A stretch of 64,000 nucleotides of DNA, from the NCBI RefSeq assembly GCF_001043055.1, contig NZ_JYLF01000004.1:372001-436000 (forward strand), in the 5' to 3' direction. The first letter of the stretch is position 1, and every line of letters starts with the position of its first letter. The notes below the pieces were generated by a model. That model ran no database searches. It had not been told where the DNA came from and saw only the letters and a program-made list of their open reading frames with translations. A program made the position numbers and the translations under genes. Shown here in pieces: positions 30,814 through 40,819 of the stretch. The stretch comes from Pseudomonas weihenstephanensis. GTDB taxonomy: Bacteria > Pseudomonadota > Gammaproteobacteria > Pseudomonadales > Pseudomonadaceae.

Positions 30814-32634
30814 TTAGTTTTTGGCTTTTTTAGCAGCGCGGGTGCGCTCGCCTTCGTCCAGGATCTTCTTACGAAGACGGATGGACTTAGGCGTCACTTC
30901 ACACAGCTCGTCGTCCTGGATGAATTCCAGAGCCTGTTCCAGAGTGAAGCGAACAGGTGGAACCAGAGCGATGGTTTCGTCTTTACCCGAAGCACGCATG
31001 TTGTCGAGCTTCTTGCCCTTGGTAGGGTTAACGCCCATGTCGGTGTCACGGCTGTTCAGACCAACGATCTGACCGTTGTAGATCTCTTGACCGTGCTCAA
31101 CGAACAGCTTGCCACGCGCCTGGAGAGTTTCCAGGGAGTAGGTCAGCGCCTTGCCCGTTTCAACCGATACCAGAACACCGTTCTGACGGCCGGACATGTG
31201 GCCCGACTTCATGGTGTCGTAGCGATCGAAGATCGAGGTCAGGATGCCAGCACCGTTGGTCAGGGTCAGGAACTGGTTACGGAAACCGATCAGACCACGA
31301 GCAGGGATGTTGTATTCCAGACGCACACGGCCTTTGCCATCCGGCACCATGTTGGTCAGGTCGCCTTTACGCAGACCCATCTCTTCCATCACCTTGCCCT
31401 GAGATTCTTCAGGCAGGTCGATGGTGACGTTTTCGAACGGTTCGTGCTTAACGCCGTCAACCAGGCGGATGATCACTTCTGGACGACCAACGCCCATTTC
31501 GAAGCCTTCACGACGCATGGTTTCGATCAGTACGGACAAGTGCAGCTCGCCACGGCCCGATACTTTGAATTTGTCAGCCGAGTCGCCTTCTTCAACGCGC
31601 AGTGCAACGTTGTACAGCAGCTCTTTGTCCAGACGTTCCTTGATGTTACGGGACGTCACGAACTTGCCTTCTTTACCGCAGAAAGGCGAGTCGTTTACCT
31701 GGAAGGTCATGGAAACGGTTGGCTCGTCAACGGTCAACGGCTTCATCGCTTCAACGTTCAGCGGATCACACAGGGTGTCGGAGATGAACAGCGAATCCAT
31801 ACCGCTGATGCACACGATGTCGCCTGCCGAAGCTTCTTCAACGTCTACACGGTGCAGACCGTGGTGACCCATCAGCTTCAGGATACGACCGTTGCGGCGC
31901 TTGCCGTCAGCGTCGATGGCAACCACCGGGGTGTTCGGCTTGACGCGACCACGAGCGATACGGCCAACGCCGATAATGCCCAGGAAGCTGTTGTAGTCCA
32001 GTGCCGAGATTTGCATCTGGAACGGACCATCACGGTCAACTTGCGGTGCTGGTACGTTGTCGACAATCGACTGGTACAGCGGGGTCATGTCTTCAGCCAT
32101 GTCGGTGTGGTCAAGACCAGCAATACCGTTCAGGGCAGAGGCATAAACCACTTTGAAGTCCAGCTGTTCTTCGGTAGCACCCAGGTTGTCGAACAGGTCG
32201 AAGATCTGATCCAGAACCCAGTCCGGACGCGCGCCTGGACGGTCAACCTTGTTGATTACCACGATTGGACGCAGGCCGGCTTCGAACGCCTTCTTGGTCA
32301 CGAAACGGGTTTGCGGCATAGGGCCGTCTTGAGCGTCAACCAGCAGCAGAACGGAGTCAACCATCGACATTACGCGTTCTACTTCACCGCCGAAGTCGGC
32401 GTGGCCCGGGGTGTCCACGATGTTGATGTGGTAGCCGTTCCAGTTGATCGCGGTGTTCTTGGCAAGAATGGTAATGCCGCGCTCTTTTTCCTGGTCGTTG
32501 GAGTCCATCACGCGCTCGTCGTTGAGCTCGTTGCGCTCCAGAGTGCCGGATTGACGCAAGAGTTTGTCTACCAGGGTGGTTTTACCGTGGTCAACGTGAG
32601 CAATGATGGCGATGTTACGTAGATTTTCGATCAC
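30814..32634 (-). CDS. typA: Ribosome-associated GTPase TypA/BipA
   Basis: This 606-residue translational GTPase contains [29 protein letters not shown] and [12 protein letters not shown], then EF-G-like domains III/V and the BipA C-terminal domain. It acts on 50S subunit assembly and stress or virulence responses. A strong ribosome site precedes the ATG. Single gene, ending before the shared terminator. Confidence 0.97.
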   Translation of the reverse strand: MIENLRNIAIIAHVDHGKTTLVDKLLRQSGTLERNELNDERVMDSNDQEKERGITILAKNTAINWNGYHINIVDTPGHADFGGEVERVMSMVDSVLLLVDAQDGPMPQTRFVTKKAFEAGLRPIVVINKVDRPGARPDWVLDQIFDLFDNLGATEEQLDFKVVYASALNGIAGLDHTDMAEDMTPLYQSIVDNVPAPQVDRDGPFQMQISALDYNSFLGIIGVGRIARGRVKPNTPVVAIDADGKRRNGRILKLMGHHGLHRVDVEEASAGDIVCISGMDSLFISDTLCDPLNVEAMKPLTVDEPTVSMTFQVNDSPFCGKEGKFVTSRNIKERLDKELLYNVALRVEEGDSADKFKVSGRGELHLSVLIETMRREGFEMGVGRPEVIIRLVDGVKHEPFENVTIDLPEESQGKVMEEMGLRKGDLTNMVPDGKGRVRLEYNIPARGLIGFRNQFLTLTNGAGILTSIFDRYDTMKSGHMSGRQNGVLVSVETGKALTYSLETLQARGKLFVEHGQEIYNGQIVGLNSRDTDMGVNPTKGKKLDNMRASGKDETIALVPPVRFTLEQALEFIQDDELCEVTPKSIRLRKKILDEGERTRAAKKAKN

Positions 32635-32774
32635 TTGTGTATCTCGATCAGAGGATTCGGTGTGCTGACTGAGTCCAGGCAGCGATTAACAGTAGAGTCC
32701 GTGCAAACCATTACAGCTTGACGGCGGCGTCGGGGGGCCGGTGACGCAGGCCACAGGCATACAGCCCCGGGCTC

Positions 32775-34229
32775 TTAGCTCGGTCGATAAACGCGCACAT
32801 TGGCATGTCCCTCACTGAGCAAATGGTGAGCATGCAGGCGACTCATCACGCCTTTGTCGCAATACAACAGGTACTGACGGGTATCATCCAGTTCCTTGAA
32901 GCGGCTGTTCAAAGCATAGAACGGCAACGCTTGTACTTCGATGCCAGCCAGTTCCAGCGGTCGATCTTCCTGGTCATCCGGGTGACGGATGTCGATGACG
33001 ATCTGGCCCGCCAGCACGTCGCTGACTTCTTCGACTTGCAAGTCCTGGCCCAATTCATCGATTACCCGATCAATCGGCACCAGTTTGGCCCGCTCAAGCG
33101 CACGCTCAAGCACGGCCATATCAAACTGTTGTTCTTCATACTCCACGCGGTTGCGCTTGGCGTGGGTCTTGGGGTTGACCGAAATCACCCCGCAATATTC
33201 AGGCATATGCTTGGCAAAATCGGCCGTACCGATTTCAACCGCCTGATCAATGATGTCTTGCTTGTGGCTGACGATCAGCGGACGCAACACCAATTTGTCT
33301 GTAGCCGAGTCGATCAGCGACAAGTTGGGCAGTGTCTGGCTCGAAACCTGAGAAATCGCTTCTCCGGTGACCAACACCTCGATGTCGAGTCGCTCAGCAA
33401 TACGGGTAGCAGCGCGCAACATCATACGCTTCAAAATGACGCCCATATGACTGTTATCGACTTTGCCGAGAATTTCGCCCAAAACTTCTTCGAACGGAAC
33501 ACTGACAAACAGCACGCGCTGGGAGCTGCCGTACTTCTTCCATATATAGTGCGCGACTTCCATCACGCCCAATTCATGGGCGCGCCCGCCCAGATTGAAG
33601 AAGCAGAAGTGGCTCATCAAGCCGCGACGCATGACCTGGTAAGCCGCCACGGTAGAGTCGAAACCACCGGACATCAGCACCAGGGTCTGTTCAAGCGCAC
33701 CCAACGGGAAGCCGCCAATACTGTCGTGCTGGCTGTGAATCACAAACAACCGTTGGTCGCGAATTTCGATTCGGACTTCGATTTCCGGGTTTTTCAGCGA
33801 GATTCCGGCCGCACCGCACTCGCGACGCAGCTTGCTGCCCACGTATTTCTCGATTTCCATCGAGGTAAATGGGTGCTTGCCAGCGCGTTTGCAACGCACC
33901 GAAAAAACCTTGCCGGCCAGCGACTCGCCAAAGTGCAATTTGCACTTTTCTACCACGTCGTCGAAGTCGCCCAACGGGTACTCATCCACCTGAAGAAAAT
34001 GCGCAATGCCTGGCATGCAGCTCAGGCGCGCAGTCATTTCTTTCAAGGCTTTGGGGTCGCTCACGCGCGTTTGCAGCTCGATGTTGTCCCACACACCCGT
34101 CACCACCACAGCCGGGTCAAGATCGCGGAGCACAGCACGGATGTTTTTAGCCAATTGACGGACAAAACGCATCCGAACCGGACGGCTCTTGATAGTGATT
34201 TCGGGGAAGACTTTAACGATTAGTTTCAT
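32775..34229 (-). CDS. thiI: tRNA 4-thiouridylase / thiamine sulfur transferase ThiI
   Basis: This 484-residue enzyme has a THUMP domain, a PP-loop ([14 protein letters not shown]) that adenylates U8 of tRNA, and a C-terminal rhodanese domain with the sulfur-carrying Cys near 457 ([10 protein letters not shown]). It makes 4-thiouridine and supplies sulfur for thiamine thiazole. The ATG at 34229 gives the family length; the frame runs on to 34292 without support. Confidence 0.95.
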   Translation of the reverse strand: MKLIVKVFPEITIKSRPVRMRFVRQLAKNIRAVLRDLDPAVVVTGVWDNIELQTRVSDPKALKEMTARLSCMPGIAHFLQVDEYPLGDFDDVVEKCKLHFGESLAGKVFSVRCKRAGKHPFTSMEIEKYVGSKLRRECGAAGISLKNPEIEVRIEIRDQRLFVIHSQHDSIGGFPLGALEQTLVLMSGGFDSTVAAYQVMRRGLMSHFCFFNLGGRAHELGVMEVAHYIWKKYGSSQRVLFVSVPFEEVLGEILGKVDNSHMGVILKRMMLRAATRIAERLDIEVLVTGEAISQVSSQTLPNLSLIDSATDKLVLRPLIVSHKQDIIDQAVEIGTADFAKHMPEYCGVISVNPKTHAKRNRVEYEEQQFDMAVLERALERAKLVPIDRVIDELGQDLQVEEVSDVLAGQIVIDIRHPDDQEDRPLELAGIEVQALPFYALNSRFKELDDTRQYLLYCDKGVMSRLHAHHLLSEGHANVRVYRPS

Positions 34230-34326
34230 GAAAACAGCGCGCGAGCAGCCTGCCAAAAAAGGGGGGCGCGGATTATAGCGGAAATTGCTCAAGGTTTAAC
34301 CAGTTATCGTACAAACGGTTTTGCGC

Positions 34327-34341
34327 GCACCAAAATAGAGC
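34327..34341. promoter_or_regulatory. Possible NtrC enhancer site upstream of glnA
   Basis: GCACCAAAATAGAGC keeps one perfect GCACCA half-site of the NtrC palindrome and a degenerate second half, 106 bases before the sigma-54 promoter of glnA. A weaker GCACCG half-site lies at about 34398. Confidence 0.45.
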
Positions 34342-34446
34342 AAAACCACGGTTTTTCGCTTCATTTGAGTGCGATAACGGACGCTAATCGGTAGGCTGCA
34401 CCGCTTACCGGCTTGAGTTTGGCGCATTACACCCAACTCGGGGCAC

Positions 34447-34462
34447 TGGCATGCAATTTGCT
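34447..34462 (+). promoter_or_regulatory. Sigma-54 promoter of glnA
   Basis: TGGCATGCAATTTGCT matches the -24/-12 consensus (TGGCAYG-N4-TTGCW), about 100 bases before the glnA start. With NtrB/NtrC encoded nearby, nitrogen-limitation control of glnA is expected. Confidence 0.85.
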
Positions 34463-34564
34463 CCCTTGTGAGGCAGGTTGCCTTGGCAGAGTATTCGCGC
34501 CGGCATCAAGCACATTACTAAGGGCGCACCACTACTACCCGCCCGAAGCCACCCCGGAGGACAT

Positions 34565-35971
34565 ATGTCGAAGTCGGTTCAACTCATCAAAGATCATGAC
34601 GTCAAGTGGATTGATCTGCGCTTCACGGACACCAAAGGTACTCAACACCACGTGACCATGCCGGCTCGTGATGCGCTGGATGAAAACTTCTTCACCGACG
34701 GCAAAATGTTCGACGGCTCCTCCATTGCGGGCTGGAAAGGTATCGAAGCGTCCGACATGATCCTGCTGCCAGACGACAGCACGGCCGTTCTGGACCCGTT
34801 CACCGAACAGCCAACGCTGATCCTGGTGTGCGACATCATCGAGCCTTCGACCATGCAAGGCTATGACCGCGACCCGCGCGCTATCGCCAACCGTGCCGAG
34901 GAATACCTGAAGTCCACCGGTATCGGTGACACCGTGTTCGTGGGCCCGGAGCCTGAGTTCTTCATCTTCGACGAAGTGAAGTTCAAGTCCGACATTTCCG
35001 GTTCCATGTTCAAGATCTACTCCGAACAAGGTTCGTGGATGTCCGACCAGGACGTAGAAGGCGGCAACCGTGGCCACCGTCCAGGCATCAAAGGCGGCTA
35101 CTTCCCGGTGCCACCGTTCGACCATGACCACGAAATCCGTACCTCCATGTGCAACGCCATGGAAGAAATGGGTCTGGTTATCGAAGTTCACCACCACGAA
35201 GTGGCAACCGCAGGCCAGAACGAAATCGGCGTGCAGTTCAACACCCTGGTGAAGAAGGCTGACGAAGTTCAGACCCTCAAATACTGCGTACACAACGTGG
35301 CTGACGCCTACGGCCGTACCGCGACCTTCATGCCCAAGCCTCTGTACGGCGACAACGGCTCGGGTATGCACGTCCACATGTCCATCTCCAAAGATGGCAA
35401 AAACACCTTCGCAGGCGAAGGTTATGCCGGCCTGTCCGACACCGCCCTTTACTTCATCGGCGGCATCATCAAGCACGGTAAAGCACTGAACGGCTTCACC
35501 AACCCGGCTACCAACTCCTACAAGCGTCTGGTGCCAGGTTTCGAAGCGCCGGTCATGCTGGCCTACTCGGCCCGCAACCGCTCTGCCTCGATCCGCATCC
35601 CTTACGTGTCCAGCCCTAAAGCTCGCCGTATCGAAGCGCGTTTCCCGGACCCGGCTGCCAACCCGTACCTGTGCTTCGCAGCCCTGATGATGGCTGGCCT
35701 GGACGGCATCCAGAACAAGATCCACCCGGGCGACGCTGCTGACAAAAACTTGTACGACCTGCCGCCTGAAGAGGCCAAAGAGATCCCGCAAGTGTGTGGC
35801 AGCCTGAAAGAAGCCCTGGAAGAGCTGGACAAAGGTCGTGCGTTCCTGACCAAAGGCGGCGTTTTCAGCGACGATTTCATCGACGCTTACATCGCCCTGA
35901 AAAGCGAAGAAGAAATCAAAGTGCGCACCTTCGTGCACCCTCTGGAATACGAGCTGTACTACAGCTGCTGA
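34565..35971 (+). CDS. glnA: Glutamine synthetase type I
   Basis: This 468-residue enzyme makes glutamine from glutamate, ammonia and ATP. It shows the GS-I signatures [49 protein letters not shown] and the adenylylation loop near NLYDLPPEE. The ATG at 34565 follows GGAGGA. Expression is from the sigma-54 promoter at 34447. Confidence 0.98.
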   Translation: MSKSVQLIKDHDVKWIDLRFTDTKGTQHHVTMPARDALDENFFTDGKMFDGSSIAGWKGIEASDMILLPDDSTAVLDPFTEQPTLILVCDIIEPSTMQGYDRDPRAIANRAEEYLKSTGIGDTVFVGPEPEFFIFDEVKFKSDISGSMFKIYSEQGSWMSDQDVEGGNRGHRPGIKGGYFPVPPFDHDHEIRTSMCNAMEEMGLVIEVHHHEVATAGQNEIGVQFNTLVKKADEVQTLKYCVHNVADAYGRTATFMPKPLYGDNGSGMHVHMSISKDGKNTFAGEGYAGLSDTALYFIGGIIKHGKALNGFTNPATNSYKRLVPGFEAPVMLAYSARNRSASIRIPYVSSPKARRIEARFPDPAANPYLCFAALMMAGLDGIQNKIHPGDAADKNLYDLPPEEAKEIPQVCGSLKEALEELDKGRAFLTKGGVFSDDFIDAYIALKSEEEIKVRTFVHPLEYELYYSC

Positions 35972-36002
35972 TCCCGTCACCCCGGTGATCGCCGCGTGAT
36001 GT

Positions 36003-36030
36003 AAAAAAACCTCCTTCGGGAGGTTTTTTA
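36003..36030 (+). terminator. Terminator after glnA
   Basis: AAAAAACCTCC-TTCG-GGAGGTTTTTT forms a short stem with flanking A and T runs. Confidence 0.9.
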
Positions 36031-36156
36031 TGCCCGCGGTCTTACGCACATCCCATCCTTTACTCGCACGCCATATTGCTTCGACTGACAGCCATTGCAT
36101 GCCTCCCTGCGTAGTTTGAGCGCCTCATACGCGTTTAATCACCTCAGGACTCGCCC

Positions 36157-36579
36157 ATGCTGCCAGCACGCCTTATCAAGCCCTTATTCTTCGCCACCCT
36201 CTGTACGAGCCTGCTGGGCTGTACGCATGGCCCCCAGGAAGTCCAGACCGAACAACTGCTCAAAACCAGCCACTCCTGGGATGGCACAGCCTATGAGACC
36301 TACCCCGGTACAACCCCAGAACTCACGGTCCTGAAAATAACCATTCCCGCCAACACCACGCTCAAGTGGCATACCCACCCCATGCCCAACGTGGCGTATG
36401 TGCTCAGCGGCGAGTTAATGGTTGAAACCCGCAGCGGCCATCAAACCCGGCTTAAACCCGGACAAGTACTGCCCGAACTGGTGAATATTCCACACCGTGG
36501 TACGAGCGGTAACAGCCCCGTGGAACTGATTGTTTTCTATGCAGGCGCTCCCGGCTTACCCCTCTCGAAACCCGACTGA
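36157..36579 (+). CDS. Cupin-domain lipoprotein
   Basis: This 140-residue protein has a short signal peptide with lipobox LLGC (Cys22) and a cupin domain with metal ligands in LKWHTHPMPNVAYVLSGE and the later IPHRGTS. It is likely anchored in the periplasm. Substrate unknown. It lies between glnA and ntrB, on the same strand but after a terminator. Confidence 0.8.
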   Translation: MLPARLIKPLFFATLCTSLLGCTHGPQEVQTEQLLKTSHSWDGTAYETYPGTTPELTVLKITIPANTTLKWHTHPMPNVAYVLSGELMVETRSGHQTRLKPGQVLPELVNIPHRGTSGNSPVELIVFYAGAPGLPLSKPD

Positions 36580-36767
36580 TCTCACCCTCCGCGGCCATCC
36601 GCCCCTGCTGATGTCAAAACGTGAACAACACATGACTGGCCGACAGCGGGATGTGGCCGTTGCCGTCACGGATGGGCAAGCCGCCCCCGGCCATACAGTG
36701 ATCAACATCAAGCTAACGACCTTCTGCCCCATGAACATGCAGCCGAGACTGAAACCTTTCACTTGAT

Positions 36768-36786
36768 TTGCACTATATTGGTGCAA
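36768..36786. promoter_or_regulatory. NtrC binding site upstream of ntrB
   Basis: TTGCACTATATTGGTGCAA is essentially the NtrC consensus (TGCACTA-N-TTGGTGCA). It lies about 190 bases before ntrB and may mediate autoregulation. The rest of the 36580-36977 gap shows no gene I can support. Confidence 0.8.
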
Positions 36787-36977
36787 TAGAAACATCACCG
36801 CCCACCTCGCCAGCCCAATTTGGTTCAAAACGACTCACTCCGTGAGCATCTACACCCTGTTGATGAGCTGTAACGTCTTATTTCAGGCGATTAGCGCTTC
36901 TTTTCAGAGCCTTGGTTTGGTTTTTGCATTTTCCTTGTCTCAGCGTGTAACCCACGCACGTAATCCGGGATCGGCCC

Positions 36978-38063
36978 ATGATCATCAGTGATGCCTTGCA
37001 CCGACTGCTACTCGACAATCTGACCACCGCAACCCTGTTGCTCAATGCCGACTTGCGCCTTGAGTACATGAACCCGGCGGCAGAGATGCTATTGGCCATC
37101 AGCGGTCAACGCAGCCACGGGCAATTCATCAGCGAATTGTTTACCGAGTCCACTGAAGCCCTGCATTCATTACGTCAAGCCGTTGAGCAAGCGCACCCTT
37201 TCACCAAGCGTGAAGCCATGCTGACCTCGCTCACGGGGCAAACCTTGACCGTGGATTACGCCGTGACACCGATCTTGAGTGCCGGCACGACCTTGCTGCT
37301 GCTCGAAGTACACCCCCGCGATCGCCTGCTGCGCATCACTAAAGAAGAAGCCCAGCTGTCCAAGCAAGAGACCAGCAAAATGCTGGTGCGCGGCCTGGCT
37401 CACGAAATCAAGAACCCCTTGGGCGGCATTCGTGGCGCGGCCCAACTCTTGGCCCGTCAACTGCCCGACGAAGGCTTGCGCGACTACACCAACGTCATCA
37501 TCGAAGAGGCTGACCGCCTGCGTAACCTGGTGGACCGCATGCTGGGATCCAACAAATTGCCTTCGCTGGCCATGACCAACGTGCATGAAGTGCTGGAGCG
37601 CGTGTGCAATCTGGTCGAAGCCGAGACACAGGGCGGCATCACCCTGGTGCGCGATTACGATCCCAGCCTGCCCGACCTGCTGATCGACCGCGAACAGATG
37701 ATTCAGGCTGTGCTCAATATCGTGCGCAATGCGATGCAGGCCATTGGCAGCCAAAACGAACTGCGGCTGGGGCGCATCAGCCTGCGCACGCGGGCCATGC
37801 GTCAGTTCACCATTGGCCACATCCGCCATCGCCTGGTGACCAAAATCGAAATCATCGACAACGGGCCGGGCATCCCGGCCGAGCTGCAAGACACCCTCTT
37901 CTTCCCTATGGTCAGCGGCCGCCCCGACGGTACCGGGCTGGGCCTGGCCATCACCCAGAACATCATCAGTCAGCACCAGGGGTTGATCGAGTGTGAAAGC
38001 CACCCTGGCCACACGCTCTTTTCGATCTTTCTGCCACTGGAACAAGGAGCCGCATCGACATGA
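36978..38063 (+). CDS. ntrB: Nitrogen regulation sensor kinase NtrB
   Basis: This 361-residue cytosolic histidine kinase has an N-terminal PAS domain, the phosphorylation site GLAHEIKNPLGGIRGAAQLL (split) and an ATPase domain ending GTGLGLAITQNI. It senses PII and controls NtrC phosphorylation. Its stop overlaps the ntrC ATG (ATGA). Confidence 0.97.
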   Translation: MIISDALHRLLLDNLTTATLLLNADLRLEYMNPAAEMLLAISGQRSHGQFISELFTESTEALHSLRQAVEQAHPFTKREAMLTSLTGQTLTVDYAVTPILSAGTTLLLLEVHPRDRLLRITKEEAQLSKQETSKMLVRGLAHEIKNPLGGIRGAAQLLARQLPDEGLRDYTNVIIEEADRLRNLVDRMLGSNKLPSLAMTNVHEVLERVCNLVEAETQGGITLVRDYDPSLPDLLIDREQMIQAVLNIVRNAMQAIGSQNELRLGRISLRTRAMRQFTIGHIRHRLVTKIEIIDNGPGIPAELQDTLFFPMVSGRPDGTGLGLAITQNIISQHQGLIECESHPGHTLFSIFLPLEQGAAST

Positions 38064-39493
38064 GCCGAAGTGAAACCGTGTGGATCGTCGACGACGACCG
38101 TTCAATCCGCTGGGTCCTGGAAAAAGCCTTGCAGCAGGAAGGCATGACCACACAAAGCTTCGACAGCGCCGATGGGGTGATGAGTCGTCTGGCTCGCCAG
38201 CAACCCGACGTGATCATTTCCGACATCCGCATGCCCGGTGCCAGCGGCCTGGACTTGCTGGCCAAGATCCGCGAACAGCACCCGCGCTTGCCGGTGATCA
38301 TCATGACGGCACACTCCGATCTGGACAGCGCCGTGGCGTCCTATCAGGGCGGCGCATTTGAATACTTGCCCAAGCCATTTGACGTTGATGAAGCCGTGTC
38401 GCTGGTCAAGCGCGCCAACCAGCACGCCCAAGAGCAACAAGGCTTAGCCGTGGCGCCCACGCTGGCACGCACCCCGGAGATCATTGGCGAAGCCCCCGCG
38501 ATGCAAGAAGTGTTTCGCGCCATTGGCCGCTTGAGCCATTCCAACATCACCGTACTGATCAACGGCGAGTCGGGCACCGGTAAAGAGCTGGTTGCCCATG
38601 CGCTGCATCGCCACAGCCCGCGTGCTGCCTCGCCGTTTATTGCGTTGAATATGGCGGCCATTCCTAAAGACCTGATGGAGTCCGAGCTGTTCGGCCACGA
38701 GAAAGGCGCGTTTACCGGTGCTGCCAACTTACGCCGCGGGCGCTTTGAGCAGGCTGACGGCGGGACCTTGTTTCTGGATGAAATCGGCGACATGCCTGCC
38801 GACACACAAACCCGACTGCTGCGGGTTCTGGCTGATGGCGAGTTCTATCGCGTGGGCGGGCACACTCCGGTCAAGGTCGACGTGCGCATCATTGCGGCCA
38901 CGCATCAGAATCTCGAAACACTGGTGCAGGCAGGCAAGTTTCGTGAAGACTTGTTTCACCGCCTGAACGTGATCCGCATCCATATACCGCGCCTGTCGGA
39001 TCGACGCGAAGACATCCCGACGCTGGCCCGCCACTTTCTCAGCAGCGCGGCGCAAGAGCTGTCGGTGGAGCCAAAACTGCTGAAGACCGAGACCGAGCAA
39101 TACCTGAAAAACCTGCCGTGGCCGGGCAACGTGCGCCAACTCGAAAACACCTGCCGCTGGATCACCGTGATGGCATCCGGGCGCGAAGTGCATATCAGCG
39201 ATTTGCCGCCCGAATTGCTCAACCTCCAGCAAGACGCATCTCCCGTGACCAACTGGGAACACGCACTGCGTCAGTGGGCCGATCAAGCGTTAGCCCGTGG
39301 TCAATCCAACCTGCTGGACAGTGCGGTGCCAACATTTGAACGCATCATGATCGAGACTGCCCTCAAACACACCGCGGGCCGCCGTCGCGATGCCGCCGTG
39401 TTGCTGGGCTGGGGCCGCAACACCCTGACCCGCAAGATCAAAGAACTGGGCATGAAGATCGACGGCGACGAGGAGGATGCTGACGAAGCTTAA
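38060..39493 (+). CDS. ntrC: Nitrogen regulation response regulator NtrC
   Basis: This 477-residue sigma-54 activator has a receiver domain (Asp55, SDIRMPGASG), an AAA+ domain with NGESGTGKELVA, the sigma-54-contacting GAFTGA and GGTLFLDEIGDMP, and a C-terminal Fis-type helix-turn-helix. It is translationally coupled to ntrB. Two terminators follow, then a small RNA that it probably activates. Confidence 0.97.
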   Translation: MSRSETVWIVDDDRSIRWVLEKALQQEGMTTQSFDSADGVMSRLARQQPDVIISDIRMPGASGLDLLAKIREQHPRLPVIIMTAHSDLDSAVASYQGGAFEYLPKPFDVDEAVSLVKRANQHAQEQQGLAVAPTLARTPEIIGEAPAMQEVFRAIGRLSHSNITVLINGESGTGKELVAHALHRHSPRAASPFIALNMAAIPKDLMESELFGHEKGAFTGAANLRRGRFEQADGGTLFLDEIGDMPADTQTRLLRVLADGEFYRVGGHTPVKVDVRIIAATHQNLETLVQAGKFREDLFHRLNVIRIHIPRLSDRREDIPTLARHFLSSAAQELSVEPKLLKTETEQYLKNLPWPGNVRQLENTCRWITVMASGREVHISDLPPELLNLQQDASPVTNWEHALRQWADQALARGQSNLLDSAVPTFERIMIETALKHTAGRRRDAAVLLGWGRNTLTRKIKELGMKIDGDEEDADEA

Positions 39494-39508
39494 GGCAGAT
39501 CAAAAGCC

Positions 39509-39557
39509 CCTCACCCCAGCCCTCTCCCTGCGGGAGAGGGCTGGGGTGAGGGCGTTT
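39509..39557 (+). terminator. REP-type palindrome acting as ntrC terminator
   Basis: CCTCACCCCAGCCCTCTCCC and its exact 20-base complement flank a three-base loop and are followed by CGTTTTTG. The palindrome is the same family as the arms at 30534-30724. Confidence 0.75.
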
Positions 39558-39568
39558 TTGAACACGGC

Positions 39569-39585
39569 TGCACCATTAACGCGCA
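39569..39585. promoter_or_regulatory. Possible NtrC half-palindrome upstream of the sRNA
   Basis: TGCACCATTAACGCGCA has a perfect left half (TGCACCA) and a weak right half, about 120 bases before the sigma-54 promoter at 39704, a normal enhancer distance. Confidence 0.45.
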
Positions 39586-39642
39586 CAGCTCTGGCTCAAG
39601 GGTTCCAGCCGCAGCCGCCCCTCAAACCTGCTCCACAGACAA

Positions 39643-39665
39643 AAAGCCCCGGAATCCGGGGCTTT
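39643..39665 (+). terminator. Second terminator after ntrC
   Basis: AAAGCCCCGG and its complement CCGGGGCTTT flank a three-base AAT loop. Confidence 0.75.
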
Positions 39666-39703
39666 GCATTTGCATAAGACATTTTCGACAAAAAATCTAA
39701 AAC

Positions 39704-39719
39704 TGGCACGCGCCCTGCA
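39704..39719 (+). promoter_or_regulatory. Sigma-54 promoter of the small RNA
   Basis: TGGCACGCGCCCTGCA matches the -24 element exactly and the -12 element with one change (TGC rather than TTGC), with correct spacing. Transcription would begin near 39730. Confidence 0.75.
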
Positions 39720-39729
39720 ATAACCCTGA

Positions 39730-39861
39730 CAACGCTTTAGGGGACCCTGGTACAGGCAGGCCAGGACTCCCCACTTTTACACCCGCAGCCTTGATGCCCC
39801 GCGCATCAACGCGCAGCCGTTTTGGGGAACCCGGTACAGGCAGGCCGGCATTCCCTCTTTT
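39730..39861 (+). ncRNA. nrsZ: Probable nitrogen-regulated sRNA (NrsZ-like)
   Basis: No gene occupies this space. Downstream of a sigma-54 promoter there are three hairpins: 39740-39772, 39791-39809 and 39825-39855. The first and third share the loop TACAGGCAGG and are followed by T-runs. P. aeruginosa NrsZ is a processed, NtrC- and sigma-54-dependent sRNA with repeated stem-loops in the same place, downstream of ntrC. The third hairpin with TCTTTTATT can be the terminator. The ends are estimated. Position and structure support the call; the sequence match to NrsZ is from memory. Confidence 0.65.
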
Positions 39862-39862
39862 A

Positions 39863-40300
39863 TTACTCGCGCAGGTTCACCTGCAACCGCCAGCGGCCAT
39901 CCTGTGGCGCTCCGGCCCAGTCGCCTTGCAGGGCACGGGCCGCCACCAACGTCAGCAGCACCCCCCCATCGGTGCGCTGCACCCGCCAATTCACATCTTT
40001 GCCATTGAGCTTGAACTGACCGTTCTGCGCCTTACCCTGCGCATCGAACAGCAAGCCGACTGTGCCATCGACCATTTCACCGTGCAGTTTGGGCTCATCG
40101 CTGAACCACACCACCAACGCCCCCGGCAAGACCTCAACCTGCTGCAACTGCACAGGCTCAGGCGTCGTCAGCCGGCCGATCATCATCCCGACCATAAACC
40201 CCACAATCGCCAAAGAACCTAAAACACGCGGCCAGAGTTTAGGTCGCGGGTCCTCTTCGGGAGTAGAATCCTCGCCATCTTTAAGTTCGGAGCCGTGCAT
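39863..40300 (-). CDS. Membrane-anchored hypothetical protein
   Basis: This 145-residue protein has an acidic N-terminus, one transmembrane helix (about residues 27-45, VLGSLAIVGFMVGMMIG) and a C-terminal domain of beta-strand character. It corresponds in position to a conserved Pseudomonas gene between ntrC and trmL. Function unknown. Its ATG and the trmL ATG share the palindrome CATG on opposite strands. Confidence 0.7.
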   Translation of the reverse strand: MHGSELKDGEDSTPEEDPRPKLWPRVLGSLAIVGFMVGMMIGRLTTPEPVQLQQVEVLPGALVVWFSDEPKLHGEMVDGTVGLLFDAQGKAQNGQFKLNGKDVNWRVQRTDGGVLLTLVAARALQGDWAGAPQDGRWRLQVNLRE

Positions 40301-40754
40301 GTTTCACGTCATCCTTTTTCAACCAGAAATTCCGCCGAATACCGGCAACATTATCAGGCTGTGCGCCAACAGCGGCTGCCACCTGCATTTGATTGAACCC
40401 ATCGGCTTTGAACTCGACGACAAGCGCTTGCGCCGCGCCGGGCTCGATTACCACGAGTATGCGCCACTCAAGCGTCACGCCGACCTGGCCAGTTGCCTTG
40501 AACACCTGGGGCATCCGCGCTTGTTTGCGTTTACCACCAAAGGTTCGAAGCCATTCCATGACGCGCAGTTTGCCGAAGGTGATGCTTTTATCTTCGGCCC
40601 TGAGAGTCGTGGCTTGCCGCCCGAGGTGCTGGATGCGCTGGACGGCGAACACCGCCTGCGCTTGCCAATGCGCGAAGGCTGCCGCAGCCTGAACCTGTCC
40701 AACACCGTGGCTGTCGCCGTGTACGAAGCCTGGCGCCAGTTAGGCTTCAAGTAA
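40299..40754 (+). CDS. trmL: tRNA (cytidine/uridine-2'-O-)-methyltransferase TrmL
   Basis: This 151-residue SPOUT-fold enzyme methylates the wobble 2'-O of tRNA-Leu. Motifs include QPEIPPNTGNIIRLCANSG, FGPESRGLPPE and SLNLSNTVAVAVYEA. The ATG at 40299 gives the family start and length. Divergent from the 145-residue protein and followed by a bidirectional terminator. Confidence 0.95.
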   Translation: MFHVILFQPEIPPNTGNIIRLCANSGCHLHLIEPIGFELDDKRLRRAGLDYHEYAPLKRHADLASCLEHLGHPRLFAFTTKGSKPFHDAQFAEGDAFIFGPESRGLPPEVLDALDGEHRLRLPMREGCRSLNLSNTVAVAVYEAWRQLGFK

Positions 40755-40774
40755 GCACACAGCTTCAACGCCCA

Positions 40775-40802
40775 ATAAAAAAGCGCCTTACGGCGCTTTT
40801 TC
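40775..40802. terminator. Bidirectional terminator between trmL and secB
   Basis: AAAAAAGCGCC/GGCGCTTTTT with a TTAC loop serves both convergent genes. Confidence 0.88.
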
Positions 40803-40819
40803 AATCCAGCAGCGGCTGT

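Noticed and set aside
31087..32622. A 511-residue open frame antisense to typA
   Set aside because: Shadow of typA with no independent support.
34535..36100. A 521-residue open frame antisense to glnA
   Set aside because: Shadow of glnA caused by GC-rich codon bias; it would also run through the terminator at 36003-36030.
36530..36766. 78-residue frame overlapping the end of the cupin lipoprotein gene
   Set aside because: It overlaps a better supported gene and has no recognisable features.
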